A stretch of 64,000 bases of DNA from Onishia taeanensis (GTDB lineage Bacteria > Pseudomonadota > Gammaproteobacteria > Pseudomonadales > Halomonadaceae): NCBI RefSeq assembly GCF_013349955.1, contig NZ_JABVXC010000003.1, positions 124,001 to 188,000 of the forward strand, written 5' to 3'. Both the position numbers and the translations under genes were made by a program. Under the pieces are notes generated by a model. It worked only from the letters and a program-made list of their open reading frames with translations. It was not told where the DNA came from and did no database searches. Positions 52,759 to 61,109 of this stretch are shown in pieces. Positions within the stretch are counted from its first letter, which is position 1. The number at the start of each line of letters is the position of its first letter.

Positions 52759-53439
52759 ATGTACACCCTGATGGTCGCCGATGACCATCCGCTGTTTCGC
52801 GAGGCCATCGGCGCGGTGATCGCCTCCGGACTACCCGACAGCTTGCTGCTGGAGGCCGATAGCCTGGAAGGCGCCCTGCTAAAAGCAGAGGAGCACGAGG
52901 AAGTCGACTTGGTGCTACTGGATCTCGGTTTACCCGATGCCGAAGGGCTATCGGGTCTCAAGCAAATACGCGAGCGGCGCCCCGACTTGCCAGTGGCGAT
53001 TCTCTCTGCCGACCAGGACCGACGAACCATCCTCGATGCCCTGGACCTAGGCGCGGTGGGCTACATCACCAAATCGACGCCGCGCCGAGACCTGCTTGCC
53101 GCCCTGACACGCATTCTGGAGGGCCAGCTTTATCTGCCGCCGGACATCATGCGTCGCCCCCCGGCCGAGGTTCAGCGGCAAACGCCCATAGACGAGGACG
53201 TCAGGCGTCGCCTCTCCGAGCTCACCATCAAGCAGCTCGAGGTGCTGATCCGCCTGACTCACGGTGCCTCCAACAAGGTGATCGCCCGTGAACTGGATAT
53301 CGCCGAGACCACGGTGAAGACCCATGTCTCGGCGATTCTGCGCAAGCTCGGTGTAACGGGGCGGGTCCAGGCGATCCTCGCCGCCGGCTCGGCCGACCTC
53401 GACGCCCTGCTGACCGAGCGGCACGAGCTCTCACGCTGA
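52759..53439 (+). CDS. erbR: LuxR/FixJ family response regulator (ErbR/AgmR type)
   Basis: A 226-residue response regulator. The receiver has ADDHPLF near residue 7, the phospho-Asp in VDLVLLDLGLPDAEGL near 55 and Lys in VGYITKSTPRRDLL near 105. The C-terminal LuxR helix-turn-helix is GASNKVIARELDIAETTVKT near 180-199. In P. aeruginosa the like-placed ErbR (AgmR) drives ethanol oxidation genes and sits next to nosP and nahK, as here. An in-frame TTG at 52753 is an alternative start; ATG 52759 has AGGAG nine bases upstream. Likely target: the 47-bp element. Confidence 0.84.
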   Translation: MYTLMVADDHPLFREAIGAVIASGLPDSLLLEADSLEGALLKAEEHEEVDLVLLDLGLPDAEGLSGLKQIRERRPDLPVAILSADQDRRTILDALDLGAVGYITKSTPRRDLLAALTRILEGQLYLPPDIMRRPPAEVQRQTPIDEDVRRRLSELTIKQLEVLIRLTHGASNKVIARELDIAETTVKTHVSAILRKLGVTGRVQAILAAGSADLDALLTERHELSR

Positions 53440-54906
53440 ACCATCGCCCAACAAGCCGACCAGCTGCATACGCAGTCGCAGCGGTTTCAGGGGTTTGAGC
53501 AGACAACCGTAGCCTAGCTGACGGGCCAAGCTCTTGATCGCCGCATCGTGATTGGCGGTGATCATCACCACGGGCAGGCCGGGCTGGCGACGCCGCAGAT
53601 GCGCGGCCACCGCCAGTCCATCGGGGTTCGACGCATCCAGGTGATAGTCGATCAGCAGCACGTCTGCGGTCTCGCTGGCCGCCTGAGTACCCAGGTCGCC
53701 CTCCAGGGCAGCCAAGGAGGTCGCGGTCCTTACCCGGCATCCCCAGCCTTCCAGCAGCGCCGCCATCCCCTCGCAGATGCCGGGGTCATTGTCGATGACC
53801 CAGACCCGCATGCCCGACAGGACGTCGCTCTGCGAGGACGCCGCCGCGGTCGTGGCGCTCCTCGGTACCGCAGGTAGCCGCCCATAGGGGACCCGCACCG
53901 AAAAGACTGAGCCGCGCCCCGGCTGAGAAGCCAGTCGCAGCGGATGATCCAGCATGGAGGCGATCCGGTCGACGATTGCCAACCCCAGGCCCAGCCCGCG
54001 ATCCTGGGCATCGTGGCCACTCTCGGCACGCTGAAATTCGACGAAGATCGCCTCGCGCTGTGACTCGTCGATACCGGCCCCGGTATCGCCCACCAGGATC
54101 TCCAAGCCTTCCGGGCGGCGCCGGCAGCCCAACAACAGATGCCCCTGGCGGGTGTAGCGAATCGCATTGGTCAGGAAGTTGCGCACCACCCGTGCCAGCA
54201 GCGCCAGGTCCGACTCGATGACCGCGCTGGTACCGACGTAATGCAGCGTCAATCCCCGTGAAGCGGCGATCTGACGATACTCCTCGGCCATCACATCGAG
54301 CAGGTCGGCGGCGCGAAAGGCGGCGACATCCGGCTTCAGCACCCCGGCATCCAAGCGTGAGATGTCGACCAGGGTACCCAACAGGGCCTCGACGTCCTGC
54401 AGCGAACGGCCGATATTGCCCACCAGCCGACGCGAGGCCTCTGGCACCGCCTGCTCGCCGAGGGCACTGGTGAACAAGCGGGCGGCATTCAGCGGCTGCA
54501 TGAGGTCATGGCTGACCGCTGCGAGGAACTTGGTCTTGGAGAGATTCGCCGCCTCCGCCTCACGCTTGGACTCGCGCAGGCGTTGCTCGGCCTCGACCCG
54601 CACCGCGATCTCGTCGCGCAGCTGGCGGTTGACCTGGCCCAGCTCATCGAGCGTGCGGTGCAGGGTTTCGGTGCGTTCACGCACCTGCTCGGCCAGCAGC
54701 ACCGCATGCTCGAAGGCGGCATAGGGCGCGCCACCGGCGGCCCCGCTGGACTCCACCCGCTCGATCAGGGCGCCACAGACCTTGCGCAGGCGCGCATTCT
54801 CCTCGGCGAGTTCCCGCTCTCGCGGCGTGGCGGCCTCAGGCGCCTCGTCCTGCTCCGGGCCGCCCAATGACAACCCCAGTGAAGGTCTGGTTGACGTGCA
54901 TGCCAT
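53431..54906 (-). CDS. nahK: Hybrid sensor histidine kinase (NahK/ErcS' type)
   Basis: A cytosolic hybrid kinase of 491 residues from ATG 54906 (54936 is possible). Order: a coiled-coil N-terminal region (residues ~30-120, rich in Glu, Arg and Leu), HisKA with the His in LAAVSHDLMQPLNAARLF near 130, an HATPase with RNFLTNAIRYTRQGHLL and DRGLGLGLAIVDRIASML, and a C-terminal receiver with phospho-Asp in DVLLIDYHLDASNPDGLAV near 430. It lacks PAS domains. Its 5' end overlaps the 3' end of the FIST gene upstream. NosP-associated kinases act with FIST partners to sense nitric oxide and control biofilm phosphorelays in Pseudomonas. Confidence 0.83.
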   Translation of the reverse strand: MACTSTRPSLGLSLGGPEQDEAPEAATPRERELAEENARLRKVCGALIERVESSGAAGGAPYAAFEHAVLLAEQVRERTETLHRTLDELGQVNRQLRDEIAVRVEAEQRLRESKREAEAANLSKTKFLAAVSHDLMQPLNAARLFTSALGEQAVPEASRRLVGNIGRSLQDVEALLGTLVDISRLDAGVLKPDVAAFRAADLLDVMAEEYRQIAASRGLTLHYVGTSAVIESDLALLARVVRNFLTNAIRYTRQGHLLLGCRRRPEGLEILVGDTGAGIDESQREAIFVEFQRAESGHDAQDRGLGLGLAIVDRIASMLDHPLRLASQPGRGSVFSVRVPYGRLPAVPRSATTAAASSQSDVLSGMRVWVIDNDPGICEGMAALLEGWGCRVRTATSLAALEGDLGTQAASETADVLLIDYHLDASNPDGLAVAAHLRRRQPGLPVVMITANHDAAIKSLARQLGYGCLLKPLKPLRLRMQLVGLLGDGSA

Positions 54907-56035
54907 GGTGCTGCTCCCCGTAGGTATTGAAGCCAATCACCCGCTGTTCACGCAGCCGCTGCGAGGCCAAGGCGGTCTGGCCGAGCATCTCGATCTCGAG
55001 ACGCCGCAGGAAGCAGTCGCAGCCGATAATCAGCTGCGGCTCGCCAAGGTGCTCCTGCAAGGCGGCAAACACCGCATCCAGGTCCTCGAGAATCGGCGCC
55101 GGCTGCATGGCGGTGAGCACGATGCCGTGTTCCACCGCACAGTAGAAGGTCAGACTGCCGTCGGCGTTGACCCGCTGGATCGAGCGCACGTAGTGGGCAT
55201 CACCGATCCGTACCGCCAAGGGCACGCGGGCGAACACCTGCTCGTCGAGGGCCTCGACCGAACACCCGACCAGTCGCGCGTATTCCTCGGCGGCCGGCGC
55301 AGCATTGAGCTCCATGACCTGTCGGCACTCATGATCGGCGCGGGTCACCACGAGCTTCTCGCCTCGTGGCCGAAGATGGTGGGTAGTGAAGACCTCGAAG
55401 GGCAGCCGAGTGTTGATCATGACCACCACCGCCGCCTGGCTGTGGAAATGCCCTTGGTAGAAAACGTAGGTATGGGCCAGGCGATTGTCGTCCCCGGCCG
55501 AGCCGCCAAAGCTCGGGATGCTGCCAAGCGCCGCATCCAGGCTCGCCAATACCTGTTCCTCGCTACTGGACAGCCCATCAAGCAGCGTCAGCGCAAAGCT
55601 GTGACCGCCGACCGGCGCCAAGGCCTGGCGCCGGCAGTCATCCAGCAAATGAGCCGTCAAGCGCTGGGCGCCGATCAAATCGAAGCCTTCGAGATCGCTG
55701 ATCAGCGCCTGCGATACCGAAAAATGGCGCTGATCGAAGCCGATCGCCACGATGCAGCCGCGCCCGTAGCCCAGCGGTGTGATCTCACCGGCGGTGGTAC
55801 AGCCGACCACGGCCACCGCGCCAAAAGCCTCGCCCAGAGCCTGCCCTAGCGCACCGAGATCATATTCGGCGCTGCAAAAGAACAGCACGCAGCCCAGCTG
55901 CGGGTGACGAAGCGTCGCCGCCAGCTCGTTGGCGGCGGCACCCGGATCATCGGCCTCGCTGAAGGCAACCCGCAGAGGTTCCTCATCGGCGGACCGAGGA
56001 CGCGCCTCGACGGCATCAGTAGACAATTCGGACAT
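54836..56035 (-). CDS. nosP: FIST domain protein (NosP-like)
   Basis: A 399-residue protein with FIST N and FIST C domains: LGCVLFFCSAEYDLGAL near residue 42, VVGCTTAGEITPLGYGRGCIVA near 75, then a C-terminal half with GDDNRLAHTYVFYQGHFHS near 185 and IGCDCFLRRLEIEML near 350. In P. aeruginosa NosP binds heme and nitric oxide and regulates NahK. The gene order NosP-NahK-ErbR-type regulator is kept here. Heme ligation by one of the His in the HFH/HH segments is possible but not shown. Starts at ATG 56035; ATG 56044 is three codons upstream. It overlaps nahK by about 70 bp. Confidence 0.8.
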   Translation of the reverse strand: MSELSTDAVEARPRSADEEPLRVAFSEADDPGAAANELAATLRHPQLGCVLFFCSAEYDLGALGQALGEAFGAVAVVGCTTAGEITPLGYGRGCIVAIGFDQRHFSVSQALISDLEGFDLIGAQRLTAHLLDDCRRQALAPVGGHSFALTLLDGLSSSEEQVLASLDAALGSIPSFGGSAGDDNRLAHTYVFYQGHFHSQAAVVVMINTRLPFEVFTTHHLRPRGEKLVVTRADHECRQVMELNAAPAAEEYARLVGCSVEALDEQVFARVPLAVRIGDAHYVRSIQRVNADGSLTFYCAVEHGIVLTAMQPAPILEDLDAVFAALQEHLGEPQLIIGCDCFLRRLEIEMLGQTALASQRLREQRVIGFNTYGEQHHGMHVNQTFTGVVIGRPGAGRGA

Positions 56036-56137
56036 GGCATACACTCGTCGGGCATGGATACTTTGAGTGTATGCCGCGCCTGGCCAGGCTCACAACGCGG
56101 AAACTCGCCCAGCATGGCGCTGCCATCCCAACGCTAT

Positions 56138-56716
56138 TCATGCACGGCGCTGGTGCAGAAATCGCTCCAGGCGCCCCAAAACGGTCATCTCACCGTGCAG
56201 CCAGGGGGCCAGCAGGCGCGTGGACAGCGGGATGAAGAGGAACACCATCACCGGGGTCAGCGCCAGGGTACTGACCAGCACCCTGGGCAACAGCGGCAGA
56301 CCGGCCAACAGTTGCCCAAACAAGACCTGAAACATCAGCGACACCGGGAAGAAGGCCAGCCAGATCGCCACCGCCTGTTTCCAGCGCGGCGGGGTATTGC
56401 CCTGGGCATCCTGGAACCAGCGGTCGATTCCCGTGGCGCGATATTCCTGGGGCGCCTCAAAGAGGCCCTCGCCGCGACCCAGCCAGGCGCGGCGCGATGC
56501 CGAGTGCTCCCAGGCGCGCATGGTCCCGGCATCCGCGAAGCGGAAAATGATCTGATACTCCTCGTCGCCATGGGGAGGCGCCAGCACTCCGGAGCCCAAG
56601 TAGCCTGGGTAATCGCAGGCCAGTTCGCGGCCCTCGTCGAGCCAGGCGGTGAAGTCACGGTAACGGCCGCGAGCCACGCGGCGCGCCACCATCAGGGTGA
56701 CGGGTTCGGTAGACAT
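56138..56716 (-). CDS. Antibiotic biosynthesis monooxygenase-like protein with membrane helices
   Basis: A 192-residue protein. The N-terminal ~100 residues form a ferredoxin-like ABM domain (VTLMVARRVARGRYRDFTAW near 7-26, EYQIIFRFADAGTMRAWE near 53-70). The C-terminal part has two hydrophobic helices (AVAIWLAFFPVSLMFQVLFG near 117 and LVSTLALTPVMVFLFIPLS near 146), so it is probably anchored in the inner membrane. Proteins of this layout are widely annotated as antibiotic biosynthesis monooxygenases, but the catalytic role is unproven and many act in unknown stress or signalling. No operon partner is evident. Confidence 0.75.
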   Translation of the reverse strand: MSTEPVTLMVARRVARGRYRDFTAWLDEGRELACDYPGYLGSGVLAPPHGDEEYQIIFRFADAGTMRAWEHSASRRAWLGRGEGLFEAPQEYRATGIDRWFQDAQGNTPPRWKQAVAIWLAFFPVSLMFQVLFGQLLAGLPLLPRVLVSTLALTPVMVFLFIPLSTRLLAPWLHGEMTVLGRLERFLHQRRA

Positions 56717-56901
56717 GGGTGATCTCCTGATACGCGGCTGCCCGGGTAGGGTATGCCGACATGAGCTCGGGCCCGGTAAGGCCCTATGCCCTTAACGATG
56801 CAAAAGGTATACCCGAAAGCCCGGCATTACCACGGGCGAGAACGCATCTGCCACGTATTACGCCCGGTTTGCCGCCCTATTTTTCTACCGGGCTTAGCCG
56901 C

Positions 56902-58392
56902 TCAGCCACGCCAGAACAGGGGGGTCAGCAGCACCAGGACGGTGAGGATCTCCAGGCGCCCCATCAACATGCCGAGACACAGCAGCCATTTGGCGGTATC
57001 CGGCAAGGGCGCGAAGTTACCCGATGGGCCAATGATGTCGCCAAGCCCCGGACCCACATTGGCCACCGCCGTCGCCGCCCCAGAGAGCGCCGTCACCAGA
57101 TCCAGTCCCAGCAAGGAAAGCCCCAGTGCCAGTCCAGCAATGGTCAGGAAGAAGAAAAACGAGAAGGCCACGACGCCGCGGGTGATGTCATCGGTCAGCA
57201 CCTGCCCATTGTAGCGGGAACCAAAGACGCCGCTGGCATGGATCAAGAAGCGCAGCTGGTTGCGCAGCATCACGCTTGCCACCTGAAAGCGAAAGATCTT
57301 CAGCCCGCCACTGGTCGAGCCGCTGCAGCCACCGACGAAGGTCAGGTAGAAGAAGGCCACCACAGCAAGCGGCCCCCACTGGGTATAGTCATCCGCAGCA
57401 TAACCGGTGGTAGTGACCACCGAGATCACGTTGAAGGCCACCTGGGTCAGGGATTCGAAAAACGGTGTCCCAAGCCACACGCGCCAGGCGGTCAGCAGCA
57501 GGATGACGGCGGTCAGAAAGCCCAGCAAGCCTCGCACCTGCTGATCACGCCACATCGCCAGAGGCATGCCGCGCAAGGCGCGGATGTAGAGCACGAACGG
57601 CAGAGCACCGCAGAGCATGAAAAAGCTTCCAAGCCACAGCAGCTGCGGCTGGTCGGCATAGGCGCCGAAGGAAGCGTCGGAGTTGGCGAAGCCGCCGGTG
57701 GACATCGACGACATGGCATGCACCACCGCATCCAGCGGCAACATGCCCCCCAACCAGTAGCTGAGTATGGCCAGCAGAGTAAAGCCGCAGTAGATGCCAA
57801 GCGTCGCCTTGGCGATGCCGCCGGTGCGCGGCATGACCTTCTCCGACCAGTCGGAAGACTCAGTATGAAACAGCCGCATGCCGCCGACCTTGAGGAACGG
57901 CAGGATGGCGATGCCCATCACGATGATACCGATGCCGCCGAGCCACTGCATGATACCGCGCCATAGCTTGAGGCCATCGGAGAGCCCCTCGATGCCTACC
58001 AGCACCGTCGAACCGGTGGTGGTGATGGCCGAGACCGACTCGAAGACCGCATTGGTAAAGCTCAGCTGCGGGGCCCCGAGCACCAGCGGTAGGCTGGCCA
58101 GGCCGCTGATCGACGCCCAGCTCAGGGTGGTCACCACGAACATCTGCCAGGTCTTGAGTGCCACCCGAGTGTGCCGCGTCGCCAGCCCCGCCGCCGCCAC
58201 CATACCAAGCACGATGCCGATGGACAGCGCAAAGGCCTCGGCGTCGGGATCCTGCTCGAGCAGCAGCACACCCCAGGGCACCGCCATAAAGGCGGCCAGC
58301 ACCAGCCACAGCACCGACATGACCTTGAACACCGGTGCCCAGCTCCTGCCCCACTGGCATACCGATACGGCCACCCTCGCCGTCATGGACAT
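56902..58392 (-). CDS. trkH: TrkH family potassium uptake channel subunit
   Basis: A 496-residue integral membrane K+ translocation subunit with four M1-P-M2 repeats. Pore loops are recognisable in order: TTGSTVLVGIEGL near 110, the AMSSMSTGGFANSDASFG region near 215, SVVTTTGYAADDYTQWG near 315, and GGCSGSTSGGLKIFRF near 345. The conserved glycine of each selectivity-filter loop is present. It works with the cytosolic TrkA, not encoded here. In Halomonas elongata TrkH and TrkI are the main K+ uptake systems for osmoadaptation. A GTG at 58404 and ATG at 58392 are both possible; the latter has GAGG at workable distance. Confidence 0.88.
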   Translation of the reverse strand: MSMTARVAVSVCQWGRSWAPVFKVMSVLWLVLAAFMAVPWGVLLLEQDPDAEAFALSIGIVLGMVAAAGLATRHTRVALKTWQMFVVTTLSWASISGLASLPLVLGAPQLSFTNAVFESVSAITTTGSTVLVGIEGLSDGLKLWRGIMQWLGGIGIIVMGIAILPFLKVGGMRLFHTESSDWSEKVMPRTGGIAKATLGIYCGFTLLAILSYWLGGMLPLDAVVHAMSSMSTGGFANSDASFGAYADQPQLLWLGSFFMLCGALPFVLYIRALRGMPLAMWRDQQVRGLLGFLTAVILLLTAWRVWLGTPFFESLTQVAFNVISVVTTTGYAADDYTQWGPLAVVAFFYLTFVGGCSGSTSGGLKIFRFQVASVMLRNQLRFLIHASGVFGSRYNGQVLTDDITRGVVAFSFFFFLTIAGLALGLSLLGLDLVTALSGAATAVANVGPGLGDIIGPSGNFAPLPDTAKWLLCLGMLMGRLEILTVLVLLTPLFWRG

Positions 58393-58439
58393 ACCGTTTT
58401 CCACCTCTTGAACAATGACAGGCTGATATAACCATGGCG

Positions 58440-58643
58440 GGCCGTAAAATGTCCGTAAAAAATGTCGTTAACGCGCGAGAGTGGCGCCAGCCAATTACCA
58501 GCAGCCCGGCCACCCCGAACGCAAAGCCCAGCACCACCCCCATCGACGGTGCCCAGTGTTTTTCCAGTCTCCCCGGGGGCGGCGATGTCCTGAAAGATTG
58601 AAAGCCATGCCAACGGGCCCAGTAGCACCATCAGGGAAAACAT
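58440..58643 (-). pseudogene. Frameshifted small membrane protein upstream of trkH
   Basis: On the minus strand, ATG 58643 opens a hydrophobic segment (MFSLMVLLGPLAWLSIFQDI). At a run of five A residues (58559-58563 as T on the plus strand) a second hydrophobic segment (MGVVLGFAFGVAGLLVIGW) continues in another frame. Removing one A joins them into one reading frame (ending APGETGKHWAPS-MGVVL at the join). This looks like a decayed or mis-sequenced two-helix protein. No clean stop before trkH is seen, so the original 3' end is uncertain. Confidence 0.4.
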
Positions 58644-58862
58644 AACGATGACGCGACTGGCGATGAAAAACGCCTGGGACTAACGTTGAAACGCCAGCGT
58701 CACAGCGTTTGTAGCCGATGGCTCGCAAGCATCTATACCTCATAACAGCTGGATGTATCGCAGGCAGCACCCCTTGCTACGAGGGGCATCGCTGTCTGTG
58801 GCACGCCCGTGGGGCGTTCTTCAGCCACCCTTGCCGCCACATCTAGCGCAGCAAAGCGTTTT

Positions 58863-58884
58863 AACCGGTGCTGAACCGGTGCTG
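58863..58884. repeat. Two 11-bp direct repeats upstream of BCCT 2
   Basis: AACCGGTGCTG occurs twice in tandem (58863-58873, 58874-58884), about 67-88 bp upstream of the BCCT start. The one-helical-turn period suggests a possible activator site, though two copies could arise by chance slippage. Confidence 0.5.
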
Positions 58885-58950
58885 AATCGTTACTCACGCT
58901 GCACTGCCGCCGCTGTTGAAAGGCGTTCCCTCTTCAACTAGGAGTTGAGC

Positions 58951-61023
58951 ATGGCAAACGCACCGGATAACTTGCAGACTGAGCCTCACAAGGACCGCAT
59001 CAACCCAACCGTCTTCTATGGCTCGGCCATCGGTATCGTAGCCTTTGCGCTGTGGACGATGTTCTTCACCGACTCCGCTAGCGCGGCGATCAATGCCGTG
59101 CTGGGCTGGATCTCGAATACCTTTGGCTGGTTCTACTTCGTCGCCGTGGTGGCTTACCTGGCATTCGTGATCGCTATCGCCACCTCTCGCTTGGGCAAGC
59201 TGCGACTCGGCCCGGCGCACTCCACGCCGGATTTCAACGTCGTGACCTGGGCGGCCATGCTGTTTTCCGCCGGGATCGGCATCGACCTGATCTTCTTCTG
59301 CATCGCCGAGCCAGTGACCCAATTCCTGGCGCCACCCGAGGGGGATCCCGCCACGGTGGCGGCGGCGCGGCGTGCCATGGAACTGACCTTCCTGCACTGG
59401 GGACTGTCCGGCTGGGGCGTCTACACCCTGGTGGGCATGTCGCTGGCCTTCTTCAGCTACCGCCATGGCCTGCCGCTGACCATTCGCAGCGCGCTGTATC
59501 CGATCTTTGGCAAACGTATCCATGGCACCATCGGCCATAGTGTGGATATCGCCGCCGTCCTGGGCACCCTGTTTGGCATTGCCACCAGTCTCGGCATCGG
59601 CATCATCCAGCTCAACTTCGGTCTGAGCTATATGTTCGGCCTACCGGAGAACACCACCACCCAGGCTGTGCTGGCCGTGCTGATCGTGATCTTTTCCGCG
59701 ATTTCCGCAGTGACCGGGGTCGACAAGGGCATCCGCCGGCTCTCCGAGTTCAACATGCTGCTGGCCCTTTTGCTGATGCTGTTCGTGCTGTTCACCGGCA
59801 AGACCGTGTTCCTGCTCAATGCTCTGGTGATGAACGTAGGCGATTACCTGACCCACTTCATTTCCCTGTCGATGAACACCTATGCCTTCGACCCACCCAC
59901 CGACTGGCTGAACGGCTGGACGGTATTCTTCTGGGCCTGGTGGATAGCCTGGGGCCCCTTCGTTGGACTGTTCCTTGCGCGTATCTCGCGTGGACGCACC
60001 ATCCGTCAGTTCGTGGCCGGGACCCTCATCTTGCCGCTGGTGTTCATGATGGCGTGGATGTCGATCATGGGTAACAGCGCCATCGACATGGTGATGAACG
60101 GTACCGGGGTGGCCGATTTCGGTGAACAGGCCATGAATAACCCCGGTTCGGCGATCTATCTGTTCCTTCAGAACCTGCCATGGGTCGGCCTGACCACGGT
60201 GGTCGTGACCCTGCTGGCGATCGTCTTCTTCGTGACCTCGGGCGACTCGGGCTCGCTGGTACTTTCCAACCTGACCTCGATTCTGCGCGACCCCAATAAT
60301 GATGCCCCGGCCTGGATGAGGGTGCTGTGGGCCGCGATCATCGGCGTGCTGACGCTGGCGCTGCTGATGGCCGGTGGCCTGGGAGCGCTTCAAAGCGCGG
60401 TGGTCATCACGGGCCTGCCCTTCGCCTTCGTGCTCTTCCTGATGATGCTGGGGCTATACAAGGCATTGAAAGTGGAGGGCCTAAAGGAAGACAGCCTGCA
60501 GCGCAGCATGGCGGGCCACCTTTCGGGGCGCACCTTGACCGGCGAGAGCGCGAATCGCCACTGGCGACAGCGGCTGTCCCGCGCCGTGAGCTTCCCCAAG
60601 CGTGAGCAGGTGAGTCATTTCCTCGGTGAGGTCGTCAAACCGGCGATGGAAGAGATCTGCAGCGTCTTGGGCGAGCAAGGCTATCCCGTGGAGCTCGTCG
60701 AGGGTGAGAAGGCGGATGAGCACCTGGCGCTGAATGTAGGACTGGGCGGCGAACAGGACTTTACCTATCAGGTCTGGCCCCGCCAGTGCGCCATGCCGGC
60801 CTTCTCGATTCGCGACACCCACGCCGGCACCCGCTACTATCGGCTCGAGGTGCACATCATCGAAGGAGGTCAGGGCTATGACATCTATGGCTACACCAAG
60901 GAGCAGTTGATCGCCGACATTCTCGATCAGTACGAGCGCCACCTGCTGTTCCTGCATATCCAGCGCGAGCAACCCGGCACCCACACCGAGATGCCCGACG
61001 ACCCGGCCTCTGCAGGACGCTGA
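58951..61023 (+). CDS. BCCT family transporter 2, BetT-type
   Basis: A 690-residue BCCT transporter, paralogue of the one at 47602 along its whole length, including the GIGID form (MLFSAGIGIDLIFFCIAEP near residue 95), the signature FFWAWWIAWGPFVGLFLARI near 325 and a long C-terminal domain. It therefore also looks proton-coupled and BetT-like. The downstream gene encodes a choline-dehydrogenase-like oxidase 86 bp away, so choline uptake and oxidation are probably joined here. The ATG at 58951 has GGAG seven bases upstream; a TTG two codons earlier is less likely. No BetI-like box was seen, unlike paralogue 1. Confidence 0.88.
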   Translation: MANAPDNLQTEPHKDRINPTVFYGSAIGIVAFALWTMFFTDSASAAINAVLGWISNTFGWFYFVAVVAYLAFVIAIATSRLGKLRLGPAHSTPDFNVVTWAAMLFSAGIGIDLIFFCIAEPVTQFLAPPEGDPATVAAARRAMELTFLHWGLSGWGVYTLVGMSLAFFSYRHGLPLTIRSALYPIFGKRIHGTIGHSVDIAAVLGTLFGIATSLGIGIIQLNFGLSYMFGLPENTTTQAVLAVLIVIFSAISAVTGVDKGIRRLSEFNMLLALLLMLFVLFTGKTVFLLNALVMNVGDYLTHFISLSMNTYAFDPPTDWLNGWTVFFWAWWIAWGPFVGLFLARISRGRTIRQFVAGTLILPLVFMMAWMSIMGNSAIDMVMNGTGVADFGEQAMNNPGSAIYLFLQNLPWVGLTTVVVTLLAIVFFVTSGDSGSLVLSNLTSILRDPNNDAPAWMRVLWAAIIGVLTLALLMAGGLGALQSAVVITGLPFAFVLFLMMLGLYKALKVEGLKEDSLQRSMAGHLSGRTLTGESANRHWRQRLSRAVSFPKREQVSHFLGEVVKPAMEEICSVLGEQGYPVELVEGEKADEHLALNVGLGGEQDFTYQVWPRQCAMPAFSIRDTHAGTRYYRLEVHIIEGGQGYDIYGYTKEQLIADILDQYERHLLFLHIQREQPGTHTEMPDDPASAGR

Positions 61024-61109
61024 CCGTCACGCCATCAAGAGGCTCGACACCACCGATTTCGACACCAAGGATCACGCCACTAACGGCCTCAGGCCCAAGG
61101 AGCGATGAA

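Larger units (their letters stand above)
58393..58950. other. Intergenic region between trkH and BCCT 2
   Basis: A 558-bp region with no intact gene. It contains the frameshifted membrane-protein remnant (58440-58643), a small CCCCT/AGGGG hairpin near 58770-58786, two 11-bp direct repeats (58863-58884) and the GGAG box of the BCCT gene. Confidence 0.6.
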
